From the NCBI RefSeq assembly GCF_000183725.1, contig NC_014762.1, positions 2,046,001 through 2,110,000 on the forward strand: a stretch of 64,000 nucleotides of DNA, in the 5' to 3' direction. Position 1 is the first letter of the stretch. Each line of letters starts with the position of its first letter. Of this stretch, positions 23,580 to 31,756 are shown piece after piece. The notes beneath the pieces were generated by a model, which worked only from the letters and a program-made list of their open reading frames with translations, did not search any database and was not told where the DNA came from. The stretch is from Sulfuricurvum kujiense DSM 16994 (GTDB lineage Bacteria > Campylobacterota > Campylobacteria > Campylobacterales > Sulfurimonadaceae). The position numbers were made by a program, and so were the translations under genes.

Positions 23580-25998
23580 TGGGTTTTTCCTCTAATTTAC
23601 GATTATTGGCATAGCTATCAAACGCGATTTTCCCCTGACCACATCCGAAACATCCATGCCCCACCTGTACCGGCCAGCTTGTCCCTTCATTAAATTTAAC
23701 GAGTGAACAGTTAAGATCGGCATACGGCCCTTTACATCCCATTTCAAAGAGGCACCACCCTTTCTTCGCCCCCTCATCACCCCATTCACGGACAAACTCA
23801 TCCGCATCGTAGTGACCGCGGCGTTCACAGTTATCATGAACACGAAAACCGTACGCCCATTCGGGACGGTTATTGGAATCGAGTTTAGGAAATTCATCAA
23901 ACATGATATATTGCAACAAGGTTCCGACAATATTGATCGGATTGGTCGGACATCCCGGAAGATTGATAATATCCGTTCTTCCCAAGGCTTCAGCTACGCC
24001 GACTGCGCCGGTAGGGTTAGGCGCAGCGGCAACAACACCGCCGTCATATGCACATGAGCCCACAGCAATTACCGCTGCCGCATTTTTAGCTACCCGGCGT
24101 AATAAATCAACGCCTGTTTCGCCCTTCGGTCCGATACGCAAGAACTTTCCATTCATCCCCAGTGGAACCGCCCCCTCCACGATTAAAACATATTTCCCGC
24201 TGTCATTGTGAAGGATACTTTCCAGCGCGGATTCCGACTGATCCCCAGATGCCGCCATCAACAGCTCATGATAATCGAGTGAGATGTATTTGAGGATCAA
24301 ATCGTCCACTTTGGGATGGGAAGTTTTGATAAACGCTTCTGAATTACCCGTACAATCGGAGAGTTCCAGCCAAATAATCGGGATTTTATTGAGCTGCGTT
24401 ACCCCCTCTTCCACAACCCCTTCGAACTGGGGATGCAGATGCATCGATGCGGTAATCATTGAGACCCAGTGGTTAAACTCACGGCTCATCTCGAACGATT
24501 CTAATGCCTCATGAAAGTTATCGGCACTAAGTTGATTTTTCGGGTGAAGACGATTATACTTTTCGATACGTGCCCGTACTTTTTCAAGCTCCGCCGCTTG
24601 TGCCGCATCAATACGTTCTTGACGGAGCCGTGCCGCTTCGGCAGGGTCGACCGGAGTTGCGGAAATAATCGCACAAATATCCTGCTTGCACCGTCCGCAA
24701 GTACGTCCCGCTTTTGAGTGTTCTTTGAGCTCACCGAACGATGTTACCGCATTCTCTTTGATAATCTCGACTAACTCCAGTTCATGCACCCCTTCGCAGC
24801 TGCAGACAAGTTTCCCATATTCTGACATCAGACGATTCGAGTAGAGATAGGCCGCATCGATCGGTGAATCGGTCTCAATCAGACGTTTAAGGGCGAGCAA
24901 ATCGATATTGGTATTGATACCGATAAACCGCTTCAGCCGATCATTATTGACGATATACTGATCGATCCGATCCCCGTGGGTAATCAAAATCGTTTCGTTC
25001 TCGGAGTCTTTGGGGTTAAAATCGGTAGCCGTAACGTCGGCAAACAAGAACGAGCCCACTTTCAGCCCGTCGATAGAGACCTCTTCTTTAAATAATGCGT
25101 TTGCATCCCCAAGCAGATGTGCAATCGCCACATCTGCTTGGAGGGTGCATTCTTTGACCCGTCCGGCGATAAATCCACTCTCGCGAAGCTGTGCCGCTTC
25201 TCCGACGCAGTAGATGTTCTCATCGGAAGTACGAAGGCTCTCATCAACCAAAATGCCCCGATCACATTCGAGTACATCGCGGGCATACGGGATATTCGGA
25301 TCGATACCAACACCGAAAATGAGGAATGGGTTCTCGATTTCACACTGGGAAGTGATAAGCTTGGTGATACTATTTCCCGAAATCTCTTTGTCCTTGATCT
25401 GATCGTTAAACTGGATCCGAACCCTCGGATCGGCTTCGAAGATACCGCGAATCAATGCCAATCCCTCACGGCTAATCACTTCGGAGTAAAGGTAGTTTTT
25501 GCGCACCAGCAAAGTAATACTTTGAGGAGCATCACTACGCATAAGGGTATCGAGAAGTTCAAGTGCGATCGGTCCCGCTCCGACAATCACGACATTTTTG
25601 CCGATCATCCCCTCGGCAATCCGCTCACAATCTTTTTGGCTCCTAAACGTTGCAGCATTCTCAATCTGCGAAATATCAAACAGAGATTTTGGAATTGAAC
25701 CCGTAGCAATAATCAATTTATCGTAATGAAACGCGGAATGTTCACTAAAAATGCGTTTTTCAGTAGGATCGATAGAAATGATTTTTTGATCCAATTCCAG
25801 CTTCACTTTTGGATTAAGTTCCAGCTCTATTGAGTCGACACAGTTACAATCCTCCACCAATTTACACAAATGGATACGATCATAGGGGGCATGCTCTTCA
25901 TCCGAGACGATAACTACCTCAGTTTGAGGAGACTGTTCCATTAGTGTATTGGCAATATAGACAGCGGCTATCCCGCCTCCGACGATTACGATACGCAC
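23572..25998 (-). CDS. Fusion: FAD/NAD(P) oxidoreductase + BFD iron-sulfur domain + hydrogenase small subunit
   Basis: 808 residues in three parts. Residues 1-390 form a pyridine nucleotide-disulfide oxidoreductase-like flavoprotein (IVIVGGGIAA; second Rossmann motif VVIVGAGPIALE near 136; IYCVGEAAQ), like the N-terminus of NirB. Residues 399-437 are a BFD-like [2Fe-2S] domain (CSC and CGRC). Residues 539-800 are a hydrogenase small subunit (LSDCTGNSEAF, VGSCAYDGG, PGCPTNP, HDNCERR, GCFGCGQ). The linker 470-540 matches the HydA N-terminus and Tat region, but RREFMKW has become SREFNHW; the C-terminal membrane helix is gone. It should couple NAD(P)H and H2 in the cytoplasm. Confidence 0.9.
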   Translation of the reverse strand: MRIVIVGGGIAAVYIANTLMEQSPQTEVVIVSDEEHAPYDRIHLCKLVEDCNCVDSIELELNPKVKLELDQKIISIDPTEKRIFSEHSAFHYDKLIIATGSIPKSLFDISQIENAATFRSQKDCERIAEGMIGKNVVIVGAGPIALELLDTLMRSDAPQSITLLVRKNYLYSEVISREGLALIRGIFEADPRVRIQFNDQIKDKEISGNSITKLITSQCEIENPFLIFGVGIDPNIPYARDVLECDRGILVDESLRTSDENIYCVGEAAQLRESGFIAGRVKECTLQADVAIAHLLGDANALFKEEVSIDGLKVGSFLFADVTATDFNPKDSENETILITHGDRIDQYIVNNDRLKRFIGINTNIDLLALKRLIETDSPIDAAYLYSNRLMSEYGKLVCSCEGVHELELVEIIKENAVTSFGELKEHSKAGRTCGRCKQDICAIISATPVDPAEAARLRQERIDAAQAAELEKVRARIEKYNRLHPKNQLSADNFHEALESFEMSREFNHWVSMITASMHLHPQFEGVVEEGVTQLNKIPIIWLELSDCTGNSEAFIKTSHPKVDDLILKYISLDYHELLMAASGDQSESALESILHNDSGKYVLIVEGAVPLGMNGKFLRIGPKGETGVDLLRRVAKNAAAVIAVGSCAYDGGVVAAAPNPTGAVGVAEALGRTDIINLPGCPTNPINIVGTLLQYIMFDEFPKLDSNNRPEWAYGFRVHDNCERRGHYDADEFVREWGDEGAKKGWCLFEMGCKGPYADLNCSLVKFNEGTSWPVQVGHGCFGCGQGKIAFDSYANNRKLEEKPNE

Positions 25999-26001
25999 TC
26001 T

Positions 26002-26433
26002 TTACTCCTCACTCTTGTTTTGTGTTTTTGCCGCTTTCTTAGCTGCAGCATACTCTTCACGGCTTTTTTTGCACGCCTCTTCCCATGCAAACCATCCTTC
26101 GTTCGCTCCGTCTTCTACAACTGCGGGGCGCTGTTTTATCTCAGATTGCCACAACGCCTCTTCAGGTTTTGGACAGGCACGAACACATTCGCCGCAATAG
26201 ATACACAGCCACGGATTATAGCGGTACTCTTTTTCGCCGCTTTCATGCTGATAGAATAAAATAGCCCCCGGCGGGCACACTTTCTCGCATTTATCACAAA
26301 AAATACAGGCGTCAATCCCGTATTCGATCAGCCCCCGATACCCGCTTGGCAAGACGATATCTTCAGCAGGGTACGGATGCGTACGAACGGGTTTGAAAAG
26401 ATTTTTAAACGCTTCGAGCATAGAGCGAAACAT
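26002..26433 (-). CDS. echF: EchF-like 2[4Fe-4S] ferredoxin subunit of Ech hydrogenase
   Basis: A 143-residue NuoI-like protein with two 4Fe-4S motifs: CIFCDKCEKVCP (Cys43, 46, 49, 53) and CIYCGECVRACP (Cys77, 80, 83, 87). The C-terminal tail is charged and lysine-rich. It links the membrane hydrogenase to a soluble electron carrier, normally ferredoxin. It follows echE after nine bases and precedes the fused flavoprotein gene by three, so the two systems appear to be co-transcribed. Confidence 0.9.
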   Translation of the reverse strand: MFRSMLEAFKNLFKPVRTHPYPAEDIVLPSGYRGLIEYGIDACIFCDKCEKVCPPGAILFYQHESGEKEYRYNPWLCIYCGECVRACPKPEEALWQSEIKQRPAVVEDGANEGWFAWEEACKKSREEYAAAKKAAKTQNKSEE

Positions 26434-26442
26434 TCTTACCCC

Positions 26443-27528
26443 CTACTTTGCCGTGCAGGACATGCACGGATCGAAAGAGGCTAAAATTGCCGGGGCATCA
26501 GCATACTCAGCTCCTTTAAACACTTCCATCATAGCAGGAATCGCCGAAAAAGTAGGGGTTTTAATCCGTACCCGCTCCAACATATTTTGGCCGTTTCCCC
26601 GCACCAGATAAAAAAGCTCCCCGCGCGGCGCCTCGACACGGACAACCGCTTCACCGTTAGGTTTGCCTTTGGCTTTTTCCTGTATCTCACCCGAGGGAAG
26701 ATTATCAATGATATTTCGGCACATTTCAATCGAATTAACGATCTCCCTCAGCCGTACAAAGTTCCGGGCATGTATATCACCTGTGGATTCGAGGATCATT
26801 TTATATCCCAGTGCTTCGTAGGGAAAATCGTTTGTCTCGGCACGAACATCCGTTGCCAGCCCCGCCGCACGCGCCAACGGTCCTAAAGCATTATAAGTAT
26901 AGGCATCCTCAAGACTCAATACCCCTACCCCTTTGTACTTGAGGGAGAGCGACCAGTTGTTCTCAAAAAGCCCTATCAACATATCGACTTTCTCGGAAAG
27001 CAGTGTGAGATTTTTATGGACTAATGCAGAGAGCTCCGGTGTCAAGTCACGGTTCACTCCGCCGATAGAGATATAATCAAATTGGACTCGATTACCGCTG
27101 ATCGCCTCTTGCACTTCCATCACCAGTTCGCGATCACTCATGATCTGCATAAAGAGGGCTTCAAACCCGGCATTCTCCGCCGTATGAGCAAGACAGAGCA
27201 TATGTGAATGGATACGATCCAGTTCCACCATCAGCATTCGTAGGTATTTAATACGATCATTTGCCTCGTATCCGAGCAGTTTTTCAGCGGCAAGGGTATA
27301 GGAGAGCGAATGGGTGATCGCACAGAGCCCGCAGACACGGGCGACGACATACCCTACCTGTTTGAACTCAAAACTGCGGGTACAAGCGAGTTCCACCCCG
27401 CGATGGACAAACCCGACATCGGCATCGACTCCGATGATTTTTTCGTTCTCGCATTCGAATTTAAAACGGATCGGCTCCAACAACGAAATATGCTGAGATC
27501 CCAAAGGGATTTGCACGGTTTTTTTCAT
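26443..27528 (-). CDS. echE: EchE-like large subunit of group 4 [NiFe] hydrogenase
   Basis: A 361-residue NuoD-like large subunit. Unlike NuoD it keeps all four nickel ligands: RVCGLC (Cys66, Cys69) and DPCMSC (Cys355, Cys358), so it is a hydrogenase. It ends DPCMSCTAK, with no C-terminal tail after the motif, and thus needs no maturation protease, as reported for CooH-type subunits. A VEAPRGELFY segment is typical of the family. It overlaps echD by four bases. Confidence 0.92.
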   Translation of the reverse strand: MKKTVQIPLGSQHISLLEPIRFKFECENEKIIGVDADVGFVHRGVELACTRSFEFKQVGYVVARVCGLCAITHSLSYTLAAEKLLGYEANDRIKYLRMLMVELDRIHSHMLCLAHTAENAGFEALFMQIMSDRELVMEVQEAISGNRVQFDYISIGGVNRDLTPELSALVHKNLTLLSEKVDMLIGLFENNWSLSLKYKGVGVLSLEDAYTYNALGPLARAAGLATDVRAETNDFPYEALGYKMILESTGDIHARNFVRLREIVNSIEMCRNIIDNLPSGEIQEKAKGKPNGEAVVRVEAPRGELFYLVRGNGQNMLERVRIKTPTFSAIPAMMEVFKGAEYADAPAILASFDPCMSCTAK

Positions 27529-27869
27529 GATTCCCCCCTCAGCGGATGAGGCAGTGAATCTTCATCCAGATAAAGCCCTTTTTCTGTCCCTTCAACCGAT
27601 AAGCCGAACATATCGACAATCTCTCTCTCCCCCATAAAGCTTGAAGGGATCAAACTCGCTATTGAGGGGACGGGAGTCTCGTAATCACTGAGGGCAAAAT
27701 AGATAACAATCTCGTCTTTGACTCCGTATTTTGAGAAAATCCACTGCAATTCGATCTTTCCCTCTCCCAGATCGATGCCGTTTACACTGAGAAAATGCCA
27801 CTCGCGGGGCTTATAAAAAGCCCCGATATCGCTTAGTAGCGAAGGTAACGTCGTCGCTATTTTAGTCAT
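27525..27869 (-). CDS. echD: EchD-like (NuoC-related) subunit
   Basis: A 114-residue protein resembling the NuoC/30-kDa family: segments IPSLIPSSFMGEREIVDMFGLSVEG (seen here as LIPSS and EREIVDMFG) match the PSA-W-EREVYDMFGI region of that family, and it ends with PLRGES. It forms the hydrophilic arm of the Ech complex with EchE and EchC. It overlaps echC by eight bases. At this length only the conserved core is kept, as is common in Ech complexes. Confidence 0.85.
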   Translation of the reverse strand: MTKIATTLPSLLSDIGAFYKPREWHFLSVNGIDLGEGKIELQWIFSKYGVKDEIVIYFALSDYETPVPSIASLIPSSFMGEREIVDMFGLSVEGTEKGLYLDEDSLPHPLRGES

Positions 27870-28383
27870 GTTTCACCTTTTGTGCCATGTTAAAGCGGCT
27901 GAGTTTATTTCCGATCATTTCAAGAGTACCGAAAAGTTTAAACGGTTTTTCAATCTCTTTGCTTTTGCTTTCCAAAATCTCTCCCGCTTTGACTAAAGCA
28001 TCGATGATAAGCTGCGGCGATGAGGCGCATCCGGGGACATACACATCGACGGGGATATAGCGGTCGATCCCGTCTTCGACATTGTACATTCCCCGAAATA
28101 CCCCTCCCGTCGTGGTACACGATCCGACTGCTACAACTACTTTGGGTTCGGGAATCTGAGAATAGAGTTCGACGAGACGTTCACGGGAGCGGTACGTCAC
28201 CGGCCCCGTCACCAAAAATATGTCGGACTGTTTTGGATTTCCCGTATTGATAACGCCGAAACGCTCCAGATCATATTTCGGGCTTAATGCCGCAAGGATC
28301 TCGATATCACAGCCGTTGCAGCTTCCTGCATTATAATGCAGCACCCACGGCGATTTTTTGCGAAACGGGGTAAAAAACTTCAT
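27862..28383 (-). CDS. echC: EchC-like small subunit of group 4 hydrogenase (NuoB-related)
   Basis: A 173-residue NuoB-like protein carrying the proximal 4Fe-4S cluster. The motifs are NAGSCNGCDIEI (Cys22, Cys25), VGSCTTTGG and VPGCASSP. The segment DIFLVTGPVTYRSRE is typical of the Ech/Hyc small subunits. It passes electrons between EchF and the NiFe centre of EchE. It overlaps echB by four bases. Confidence 0.92.
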   Translation of the reverse strand: MKFFTPFRKKSPWVLHYNAGSCNGCDIEILAALSPKYDLERFGVINTGNPKQSDIFLVTGPVTYRSRERLVELYSQIPEPKVVVAVGSCTTTGGVFRGMYNVEDGIDRYIPVDVYVPGCASSPQLIIDALVKAGEILESKSKEIEKPFKLFGTLEMIGNKLSRFNMAQKVKHD

Positions 28384-29198
28384 AACAGCACCCCTAAAAT
28401 ATTAATGACGGCCAAAGTTATCGCCACCGAATAGATAATTTTCACCATATCTGCCGTTTTCACACGCGCCGTTGCGTTATCGACGAGATTGACGAGTAAA
28501 AACATCCCCGCGACTAAAAGGCTCCCCAGCCATAGCGATACACCGCCGAATAGAAATACGAAACTGTAAATAAAGAGATATTCTAAAAATCGGGACATAT
28601 ACAAAAACTCGTAAAATACCCCGCTGTACTCGATCTCTACTCCGCCGACAATCTCCTGGTGCGCTTCACCGATATCAAACGGCGATTTTTTAACTTTTAT
28701 AGGAACGATCATCGCCAATGCGGCAAACAGCGGCAACAGTTTGGGCAAATAACCGCTTTGCTGCATAATATCGGTTATTTCAAAACTCCCCGATACCAGA
28801 TATAAACCGACCGCCACCAAAATCAAAACCGGCTCATACGCCACCAGCATCAACAATTCACGATTAGCCCCTACGTGTGAATAAACGGATCGAACACTGT
28901 ATCCTGCCAAAATAAGTAGTATTTGGGCAAAGAGATGCAAGAAAATAATATAAAGAAGATTCCATCCCAAAAAGATCGCCCCGATACAAAACCATAATAC
29001 TGCGAAATGGGCTACCGCCAAAAGTGCATGCGGCGAATGGACGATCAGCGTCCGTTTATCAAGGAGTTTGAACATGTCGTAAAAAGGCTGCAAGAGCGGA
29101 GGTCCCTGACGACGCTGCATCCGGGCACGCATCACCCGCTCTCCTCCATACACAAGAGCGCCCAGTATCGGTGCCAAAGCTATCCAAACCCATATCAT
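28380..29198 (-). CDS. echB: EchB-like membrane subunit (NuoH-related)
   Basis: About 272 residues with seven to eight membrane helices. The start MIWVWIALAPILG is chosen over one 51 bases upstream, because it overlaps the echA stop as ATGA and removes a polar, cysteine-containing extension that does not fit the family. Conserved NuoH features are visible: GGERVMRARMQRRQGPP and PFDIGEAHQEIVGG, the latter with the acidic residues tied to ion coupling. It anchors the hydrophilic arm and forms part of the proton or sodium path. Confidence 0.9.
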   Translation of the reverse strand: MIWVWIALAPILGALVYGGERVMRARMQRRQGPPLLQPFYDMFKLLDKRTLIVHSPHALLAVAHFAVLWFCIGAIFLGWNLLYIIFLHLFAQILLILAGYSVRSVYSHVGANRELLMLVAYEPVLILVAVGLYLVSGSFEITDIMQQSGYLPKLLPLFAALAMIVPIKVKKSPFDIGEAHQEIVGGVEIEYSGVFYEFLYMSRFLEYLFIYSFVFLFGGVSLWLGSLLVAGMFLLVNLVDNATARVKTADMVKIIYSVAITLAVINILGVLL

Positions 29199-30961
29199 GA
29201 CAATGCTCCTACAACCGCTACCCCGACAAAAAGGACACCGAATCCCCAATACAGCGCCTGCCGTATTCTCTCGGAGGGTTCATAATAAACCAATGCCGAA
29301 TCAAACATCTCTTTCTCCCCGCAGTGGTAGGGTTGTGAGCGGTCATATCCATCCATTTGCCGAAATATAGAGGGTAATGCGAATACAAACAGAATCGGCA
29401 ATGCCAGTAACACGACAAAGATATTCTGCTGTATCATAATATATCCGACCGCTCCGATAATAATGGAAAGCACAAGCAATACCAAAGGTATATTATAACC
29501 TGCCGGGATCGGAATACTCTCTGAGGGGGCGATATCCGAGGGTGCCGAAAGAAGTGCAGAAGCAACTTTGAAATAAAGAAGCACCAGTACCGCACTGCCG
29601 ATAATGAGCGAAAGCAAAACGATAATATAGGAGGGGTGTTCTTTTAAGAGCGATGCCACCGATGTAATCGCAAAAAGCTTCCCCATAAAAAGACCGAACG
29701 GCGGAAGAGTGAGTGACATAAATCCAAAAAGGATAAAACCTACCGTTTGCGGAGAGTGTACCACCATCCCCTTCATCTCTTCAATATTTTTGGCATGATG
29801 CTGTTTTTCCAGTACTCCGGCTGAGAGGAAGAGAAGTGCTTTAGATAAGGCATGAAACAATATTAATACCATCGCCAGATTCATGCTCTCTTCCGTGCCG
29901 ATCGCGGCAAGCGCCATCATCAACCCCAGCAAAGCAACGGTGGAATAACCTAGAATTTCTTTAAACACCGACCTGGACAATGCCAGATACGAAGCGGCTA
30001 TAAATACCAAAGCTCCGATTATTGAAATGATCCCTCCTACCATTGTAGAAGCTAGCGCCGGTGCAAGTTTTAAAATAAGATAGGGAGCGATTTTTACCAT
30101 CGTTGCCGAATGGAGCATCGCACTCACCGGAGTCGGCGCTATCATCGCCCCGAGCAGCCACCCTTCAAAAGGGATGGACGCCCCTTTCACCAAAGCCGCC
30201 ATTGCCAAAAACGCAACCGCCAACAGTACCAGCCCGCTTGAGCGCTGCAGCAGCGTATCAAACATTACCGTATCAAATTCCGAAACCGCGACCCATGCCC
30301 CAAGTAAAATGACCACACCCCCGATCTGATTCATCCATAGGGCTTTAAGAGCATTGGCACGGCTAACCTCATCATTTCTAAACGCAATCAGCACATACGA
30401 TGCCAGCGTCGTCATCTCAAACAGAAAAAAGAAAAGGAGAATCGAGTTGGCGCAAACAATCAGATTCATTACAGAAAGGAAAACCAGCAATGCCCCGATA
30501 AAAAACCGTTTTCGAACCGGAGATGCGGGTTCATCCTCCATATACCGCACGGAATAAAGGACGATAATCCCCCCCACCCCGTTAATAATCAAAAACATAA
30601 ATTTGGAGAGGCTATCAACAACGATCTCCGCCGTTCCCCCTTCCGGAACGATGGATTCAATGTATCCGTACAGCAGCAGCTGCACAGCGGCAAGAAATAT
30701 CACTTTTGTATTGTTGAACTTTTTACCCTGATAAAGAAAAAACAGCAGCAGCGCGACATCGGCAGCAATAATAAAAACATTGAGGGAGCGGGGAAGATGA
30801 AAGGTCAAAATATCCGCAGAGACATTTAGGGAAAAAGCGGTAAAGCTCAGCACGATTAAAACAGCGGCACTTATAACGTACTGTACTCGGCTATTCGGCG
30901 CTAATTGTAAAAAAAGCGAAGCTATGATCGGCAATAAAACAAGTGTCAATACCATACTCAT
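29195..30961 (-). CDS. echA: EchA-like ion-translocating membrane subunit (NuoL-related)
   Basis: A 588-residue antiporter-like protein with about 14 or more helices and the Proton_antipo_M core (for example LFEMTTLASYVLIAFRN, IPFEGWLLGAMIAPTPVSAMLHSATMVK, in parts IPFEGWLL and APTPVSAMLHSA, and the LFHALSKALLFL segment with the key lysine). First gene of echABCDEF, in the same order as the six-gene ech operon of Methanosarcina barkeri. Ribosome site AAAGGG six bases upstream. It should pump ions when H2 and ferredoxin react. Confidence 0.92.
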   Translation of the reverse strand: MSMVLTLVLLPIIASLFLQLAPNSRVQYVISAAVLIVLSFTAFSLNVSADILTFHLPRSLNVFIIAADVALLLFFLYQGKKFNNTKVIFLAAVQLLLYGYIESIVPEGGTAEIVVDSLSKFMFLIINGVGGIIVLYSVRYMEDEPASPVRKRFFIGALLVFLSVMNLIVCANSILLFFFLFEMTTLASYVLIAFRNDEVSRANALKALWMNQIGGVVILLGAWVAVSEFDTVMFDTLLQRSSGLVLLAVAFLAMAALVKGASIPFEGWLLGAMIAPTPVSAMLHSATMVKIAPYLILKLAPALASTMVGGIISIIGALVFIAASYLALSRSVFKEILGYSTVALLGLMMALAAIGTEESMNLAMVLILFHALSKALLFLSAGVLEKQHHAKNIEEMKGMVVHSPQTVGFILFGFMSLTLPPFGLFMGKLFAITSVASLLKEHPSYIIVLLSLIIGSAVLVLLYFKVASALLSAPSDIAPSESIPIPAGYNIPLVLLVLSIIIGAVGYIMIQQNIFVVLLALPILFVFALPSIFRQMDGYDRSQPYHCGEKEMFDSALVYYEPSERIRQALYWGFGVLFVGVAVVGALS

Positions 30962-30990
30962 TGTAATCCCTTTAGGAACTGCTTTGGACG

Positions 30991-31017
30991 ATTATAGCAC
31001 AGATAAAGCTTAGGCAA
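30991..31017 (-). promoter_or_regulatory. Candidate promoter of the ech operon
   Basis: An extended -10 element TGCTATAAT (30,991-30,999, minus strand) with a TTGCCT candidate -35 (31,012-31,017) at a short 15-base spacing, about 30 bases before the echA start. No palindrome like those of hydA and cbiM is seen here. This may be the only promoter for the genes from echA through the sensor-like pair (30,961 to 19,099). Confidence 0.5.
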
Positions 31018-31114
31018 TGTTAGTGAATATTTGATTAATAAAGTTTTTTAAGAGACAAAAATCAGATGAATATCCGAGAAATAACTATGGCTTTGAGCGA
31101 AAGTTATCCCTACG

Positions 31115-31576
31115 TCATTGAATCCACTGCGGTGAGATTCCCCAATCAATTTTCGGAATGGAAGAAAAGATCGATTTTAGCAAGGTCCGTAAAATCGGCC
31201 CCGCCAGGGTTGCCATGACTTCGACTCCATTTGTTTTAAAGAGAAGGCTGAATTGTCTGCTTTCTTGATGGTATGTGACATCCACGGAATGGACCAAATA
31301 TCCCTCTTTCTCTGTCATTATTAAAGTCGGAGTGTCGGTCTGGCTTTGGGCTGCCGTATCGGTTTGCTGTTGAATTTCCACGTTTGCGGTCGTATCATAT
31401 TGATCGAGATAATCTTCGATGGTAGGGATGAGTTTCAATAAAAAAGCACGCGTCAACCATAAATCTACCCTTTGAGTGTAATCGGCATAATTGATTACAA
31501 AACGGATACGGTCTTCGAGTTGGGAATAGATTGGGGTAAACGTTTGGGCTTTAATCATCGAAATTTCGGAATTCAT
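31115..31576 (-). CDS. Hypothetical protein
   Basis: A 153-residue protein that I do not recognise. The N-terminal half is mixed (FTPIYSQLEDRIRFVINYADYTQRVDLWLTRAF in parts: QLEDRIRFVINYAD, VDLWLTRAFLL). The middle is a Gln/Thr/Asp-rich low-complexity stretch (about residues 70-85), and the C-terminal half is probably beta-rich. There is no signal peptide or membrane helix. No clear ribosome site precedes the start; a second Met lies six codons in. It stands alone between the ech operon and an RTX protein. Confidence 0.55.
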   Translation of the reverse strand: MNSEISMIKAQTFTPIYSQLEDRIRFVINYADYTQRVDLWLTRAFLLKLIPTIEDYLDQYDTTANVEIQQQTDTAAQSQTDTPTLIMTEKEGYLVHSVDVTYHQESRQFSLLFKTNGVEVMATLAGPILRTLLKSIFSSIPKIDWGISPQWIQ

Positions 31577-31676
31577 CGTAAGACAGTCTTCTTTTTTAAA
31601 TGCTTGAGGTAAATTGACTCTTTTAAAACGTGATTATACTGAAAATAGGAAGATTGTTTATGCCCTTGAAGATGAT

Positions 31677-31718
31677 TCAGGCATTGCTAGGACTTTTGTG
31701 TCAAGCAATGCCTGACAC
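31677..31718. terminator. Strong inverted repeat with an alternative hairpin
   Basis: Perfect 12-bp arms TCAGGCATTGCT/AGCAATGCCTGA (31,677-31,715) enclose a 15-base loop. A second hairpin GTGTCA/TGACAC (31,698-31,718) overlaps and excludes the first. It lies downstream of the RTX protein gene and upstream of the hypothetical gene at 31,115. There is no T-run, so termination is only one possibility. The rest of this 180-bp gap shows nothing else. Confidence 0.5.
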
Positions 31719-31756
31719 ATCCAGCCGATTTACTTAAATAAAAGCCCTTTACTTCT

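Noticed and set aside
15974-25998. The two HydAB-type subunit pairs as an assembly duplication
   Set aside because: The proteins are clearly diverged throughout, and one small subunit is fused to a flavoprotein, so they are true paralogues.
26002-30961. Reading the membrane complex as part of respiratory complex I
   Set aside because: There are only six subunits, in ech order, and the NuoD-like subunit keeps all four nickel-binding cysteines, which NuoD lacks.
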